A DNA stretch of 64,000 bases from Cyanobacteria bacterium SIG26 (lineage in GTDB: Bacteria; Cyanobacteriota; Vampirovibrionia; Gastranaerophilales; Gastranaerophilaceae): the NCBI GenBank assembly GCA_015152555.1, contig SUTS01000002.1, positions 1-64,000 of the forward strand. Reading direction: 5' to 3'. Below, piece by piece: positions 61,753-64,000 of the stretch. The notes under the pieces were generated by a model. The model was given only the letters and a program-made list of their open reading frames with translations, was not told where the DNA came from and ran no database searches. The position numbers and the translations under genes are program-made. The number at the start of each line of letters is the position of its first letter. Position 1 is the stretch's first letter.

Positions 61753-62069
61753 TCATGCTGAACTTGTTTCAGCATAATCAATACCTTGTTGAATACCTGC
61801 GCCAACAGAATGTTTATTATCTTTTGCTTCAACAATTGCTATCGGAATATTGTTTTTGTAGTACAAAATGTAATCGGCACGTTTTTGTTTGCCACGAGAA
61901 ACTAGTTTGCCCCTTACGATAACTTTACCAGCAGTAAAAGAGACTTCTTCTCTTATTTGCGTGTTTCTATCCCAACCAGCTTCAACAATTGCAGGAGTGA
62001 TGAACTTTGTACAAATATCTCTTTCTGATAAAGATTTTTTATCAATGAAGACCTCATACTTCTTGGATA
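61753..62069 (-). pseudogene. Truncated type I restriction endonuclease (HsdR) N-terminal remnant
   Basis: A minus-strand frame of about 105 codons translates to HsdR N-terminal sequence: SLSERDICTKFITPAIVEAGW, IREEVSFTAGKVIVRGK, and the PD-(D/E)xK nuclease strand pair ADYILYYKNNIPIAIVEAKD, then GAGIQQGIDYAETSSA. There is no start codon in frame (a stop lies just upstream), and the 3' end stops inside a TCATGCTGAACTTGTTTCAGC palindromic repeat. The ATPase/helicase part is missing. This is a decayed remnant, not a functional enzyme. Confidence 0.85.
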
Positions 62070-62081
62070 ATTATAGCATGA

Positions 62082-62126
62082 AAATTGGTTGGTTTTAATT
62101 GTCGGACAATTAAAACCAACCAATTT
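62082..62126. repeat. 45-bp perfect palindrome
   Basis: The arms 62082-62103 and 62105-62126 (AAATTGGTTGGTTTTAATTG... mirrored) are perfectly complementary around a single G. There is no T run on either side typical of a terminator. It abuts the upstream end of the HsdR remnant. Confidence 0.9.
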
Positions 62127-62347
62127 GAGAAAAATTATTGGAATAATTATTCCTAAAAATTGTTTTCAAAAATAACTGTCCGACATTTCAAAACTAGTTG
62201 TCCAAAATTCTCAATTTTGCAGTTAATTTCTCGTTTTGCTGTCAGAAATTCTCAACCTGCAAGACAATGTATAAAAATACAAAAATACATGGACAAAAAA
62301 CACATTTGTAAAATGCTCAAACCCTGTTATATCAAAGCAAATAAAAA

Positions 62348-62421
62348 TAGCAAGGGAGAGATTCGAACTCTCGACCTCACGGGTATGAGCCGTGCGCTCT
62401 CACCAACTGAGCTACCTTGCC
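62348..62421 (-). tRNA. tRNA-Met (anticodon CAT, elongator type)
   Basis: Acceptor GGCAAGG pairs with CCTTGCT (G-U at the end). The anticodon stem CACGG/CCGTG encloses CTCATAC, giving anticodon CAT. GAGAGTTCGAATCTCTC is the T arm. The CTCATACCCGTGAGGTCG portion resembles Bacillus elongator tRNA-Met. CCA is not encoded. A tRNA-Ile2 (lysidine) role is less likely but not excluded. Confidence 0.93.
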
Positions 62422-62528
62422 ATATCTTTTTCCTATTCATTTTCAACGATTTTCACCGCGTGGAACCATTGTTACATAAAGAAAAAATTTTTTCAAGTAC
62501 ATGTTTTTAGTATTAGTTGCAAAATTTT

Positions 62529-62550
62529 AAGGGGCATATCTTGCCCCCTT
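62529..62550. terminator. Terminator of the parvulin gene
   Basis: AAGGGGCA/TGCCCCCTT stem with loop TATCT, just past the minus-strand stop. Confidence 0.75.
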
Positions 62551-62553
62551 GTT

Positions 62554-62925
62554 TTATCTTTTTGCAGTCGTTTTTATTAAATGCCACCCGAATTTTGTAC
62601 CAACCGGTCCGGATATTTGACCAATTTTTTGATCAAAAGCCGTATCCGCAAACTGTTGTACCATCTGCTTTCTGTTAAAATATCCCAAATCCCCGCCGCG
62701 TTGACCAGATGGACACAATGAATATTGAATCGCAGCATCTTCAAATGTTATTTCATCGTTTATAATCTGCTTCCTTAATTTAACCGCCTCTGCCCTTGTT
62801 TGTACAAGAATATGGCTTGCTCGTACTTCATGCACATAATCAGGATTGAAAAAACTATCAGCAAATGATGTCAATCCCATAAACGCAATTACCATAACCA
62901 TAAACAATTTTATTAATAATTTCAT
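62554..62925 (-). CDS. Periplasmic parvulin-type peptidyl-prolyl isomerase
   Basis: Catalyses proline isomerisation in exported proteins. 123 residues: signal peptide MKLLIKLFMVMVIAFMGLTSFA, then a single rotamase domain (about 33-122) with VRASHILVQTRAEA, AIQYSLCPSGQRGGDLGYFNR and GPVGTKFGWHLIKT. No SurA/PrsA chaperone domains, so it is a minimal parvulin. AGGAGGAAAG precedes the ATG. An outer-membrane or cell-surface protein folding role is likely. Confidence 0.94.
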   Translation of the reverse strand: MKLLIKLFMVMVIAFMGLTSFADSFFNPDYVHEVRASHILVQTRAEAVKLRKQIINDEITFEDAAIQYSLCPSGQRGGDLGYFNRKQMVQQFADTAFDQKIGQISGPVGTKFGWHLIKTTAKR

Positions 62926-62973
62926 CTTTCCTCCTTATTTGTTTATTATTCTACAATACAAACAAATTATATT

Positions 62974-63618
62974 CTACAATTGTACAGTTCTTAGGACAAA
63001 ATAGTATCTATAATTCCCCCAATACACTATCAATGATATAAAATTATTATCTAAATCTTCGGCCTGCAAATACGTATCCGGTATAGGTTTACGTTTTGCA
63101 CTATCAAATTTTTTGCCAATAAACTTTAATGCCTTTTCCCTAATTAGTTGAGTTTTTGTCATCTTAATTTGTGGCAAATTGTTTTTATAAAAATCATACG
63201 GTACAACTTCTTTTTTATAACACGGAACTATATACTTAACTTTCCCAGCCTCTTTAAACAAAATATACCAATTGCCCTCATGTTCACGTGGAGTAAGAAG
63301 ATAATACCCAGGATCAATCCTAACTGTTTTGAAAAACAATGGAGCCGTCAATCGAAACAAAGGATACGGAGACCACGTGGAATGCATAGTATCTTGATAT
63401 TCACCCGGATCAATATTATGAACATATTTAAAATCCGGCACTGGCATAACTCGATACATTTCTTCTATATCAATTTCTTCGGTGTATTCATCTTCTGCAA
63501 TTTCTTGCTGATTTACATCCTGAGGATATGTTGTCTCTTGCTGCTGAGCAAACACACCCACAACAACAAACAACACCAATGTTAATGCTAATATCACACC
63601 TGTCAAAAATCTTCTCAT
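62974..63618 (-). CDS. Secreted hypothetical protein
   Basis: 214 residues with signal peptide (MRRFLTGVILALTLVLFVVVGVFA). An acidic Gln/Glu linker (DVNQQEIAEDEYTEEIDIEE) precedes a beta-rich domain (IDPGYYLLTPREHEGNWYILFKEAG) and a C-terminal SLIVYWGNYRYYFVLRT. No family recognised. TAAAAT ends 6 nt before the ATG with no SD, a leaderless geometry. It lies upstream of the parvulin gene and may be one of its clients. Confidence 0.6.
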   Translation of the reverse strand: MRRFLTGVILALTLVLFVVVGVFAQQQETTYPQDVNQQEIAEDEYTEEIDIEEMYRVMPVPDFKYVHNIDPGEYQDTMHSTWSPYPLFRLTAPLFFKTVRIDPGYYLLTPREHEGNWYILFKEAGKVKYIVPCYKKEVVPYDFYKNNLPQIKMTKTQLIREKALKFIGKKFDSAKRKPIPDTYLQAEDLDNNFISLIVYWGNYRYYFVLRTVQL

Positions 63619-63671
63619 AGTTTAATTTTAATATTTATTCATTAAAAATCAAGGGTCAAATGATTGATTAG

Positions 63672-64000
63672 CTATTCTTGCAACAACTCTGCAATTTTGG
63701 CAAATGTCTTAGGGAAGTATTGTTGCAAATACTGACCGCGAAGCTCAATAAATTCCCAACTATTATTACTATATAATAACGCGTTGGTTTCGGCAATCAT
63801 TTCCTTTAAACCATTCATTTCGCGTGGAGGAGCATTACCTGAAGAATCTTTAAGAACATCTTCTGTTAAGTAGTCCATTGCCTCATATTCAAAATCAGAC
63901 GCATATTTTTTTAACTCTGCACGTTCTTGTTTATATATTTCAATAAGTTCTTCGTTATCACAAATTCGTTTATTGTAATCTCTATAATGACCGAATTCAT
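63672..64000 (-). CDS. Hypothetical protein, 5' end beyond window
   Basis: The frame stays open to the edge of the window: EFGHYRDYNKRICDNEEL and on through KQERAELKKYASDFEYEAMDYL to SWEFIELRGQYLQQYFPKTF and stop. At least 109 residues, acidic, mostly helical. It may start at an internal Met (63878), but coding character continues upstream of it. No family recognised. Confidence 0.55.
   Translation of the reverse strand, partial: EFGHYRDYNKRICDNEELIEIYKQERAELKKYASDFEYEAMDYLTEDVLKDSSGNAPPREMNGLKEMIAETNALLYSNNSWEFIELRGQYLQQYFPKTFAKIAELLQE

Noticed and set aside
1-64000. CRISPR array
   Set aside because: No regularly spaced short direct repeats with unique spacers are seen; the repeats found are dispersed palindromes.
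1-64000. Prophage or integrated conjugative element
   Set aside because: No integrase, capsid, portal, terminase or relaxase gene is seen; the tRNAs are not flanked by an integrase.

Overview
The window looks like a chromosome segment of a non-photosynthetic, anaerobic relative of cyanobacteria, most likely Candidatus Gastranaerophilales (Vampirovibrionia/'Melainabacteria'). This is inference. The sequence is AT-rich with compact bacterial genes. It has the strictly anaerobic class III ribonucleotide reductase (nrdD/nrdG) and a D-lactate-type dehydrogenase. A VKOR-DsbA fusion is present, as often in cyanobacterial relatives, together with Gram-negative envelope genes (LptF/G-type permease, MCE/MlaD-type protein) and zinc-ribbon type S14 and L28. 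Many lineage-specific proteins share a short [VI][ST]F motif near the N-terminus. No photosynthesis gene, rRNA, CRISPR array or prophage is visible.

Layout. 0.2-3.1 kb: dehydrogenase, Hsp20, a structured RNA with terminator, a small Cys-rich protein, ribosome-hibernation factor. 3.2-5.6 kb: four flagellar rod genes. 5.6-7.2 kb: repeat-rich stretch with tRNA-Leu(GAG), partial duplications of the tRNA 5' end, and a REP-associated tyrosine transposase (RAYT) between perfect inverted REP copies. 7.3-15.8 kb: mixed housekeeping and lineage-specific genes (YkgJ-like, MCE protein, upp, VKOR-DsbA, queH, TPR proteins). 15.8-26.4 kb (minus): the S10/spc ribosomal protein cluster from rpsJ to rplR, carrying two non-ribosomal genes, an internal terminator and three related palindromic elements abutting stop codons. 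26.6-36 kb: a prepilin, nrdDG, several lineage-specific proteins, gatA and a frameshifted XRE regulator. 36-46.8 kb: LptF/G permease, secreted proteins, mini-RNase III, a second prepilin, recA with a MerR-like partner, rpmB, hom and a large membrane protein. 46.8-54 kb (minus): a Met-rich microprotein, then a five-gene surface-polymer operon (Stealth-DUF4422, glf, galE, ABC exporter, CDP-glycerol glycerophosphotransferase-like). 54-61.4 kb: two large calcium-binding (EF-hand) proteins, one ending in a HExxH metallopeptidase and one in an M15 peptidoglycan peptidase. 61.4-64 kb: repeats, an HsdR remnant, tRNA-Met, a parvulin and secreted proteins.

The clearest new biology is: (i) at least three families of dispersed hairpin elements, one tied to a resident RAYT and one with a constant TAAGT loop and compensatory stem changes; (ii) lineage-specific genes inside the ribosomal protein operon; (iii) a recurrent N-terminal [VI][ST]F motif in otherwise unrelated orphan proteins; (iv) the pair of large EF-hand hydrolases; (v) a structured RNA near the hibernation-factor gene; and (vi) a recurring promoter geometry, with the -10 box 6-7 nt before ATG, that implies leaderless mRNAs. 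All functional calls are from reading the sequence; no database search was run.
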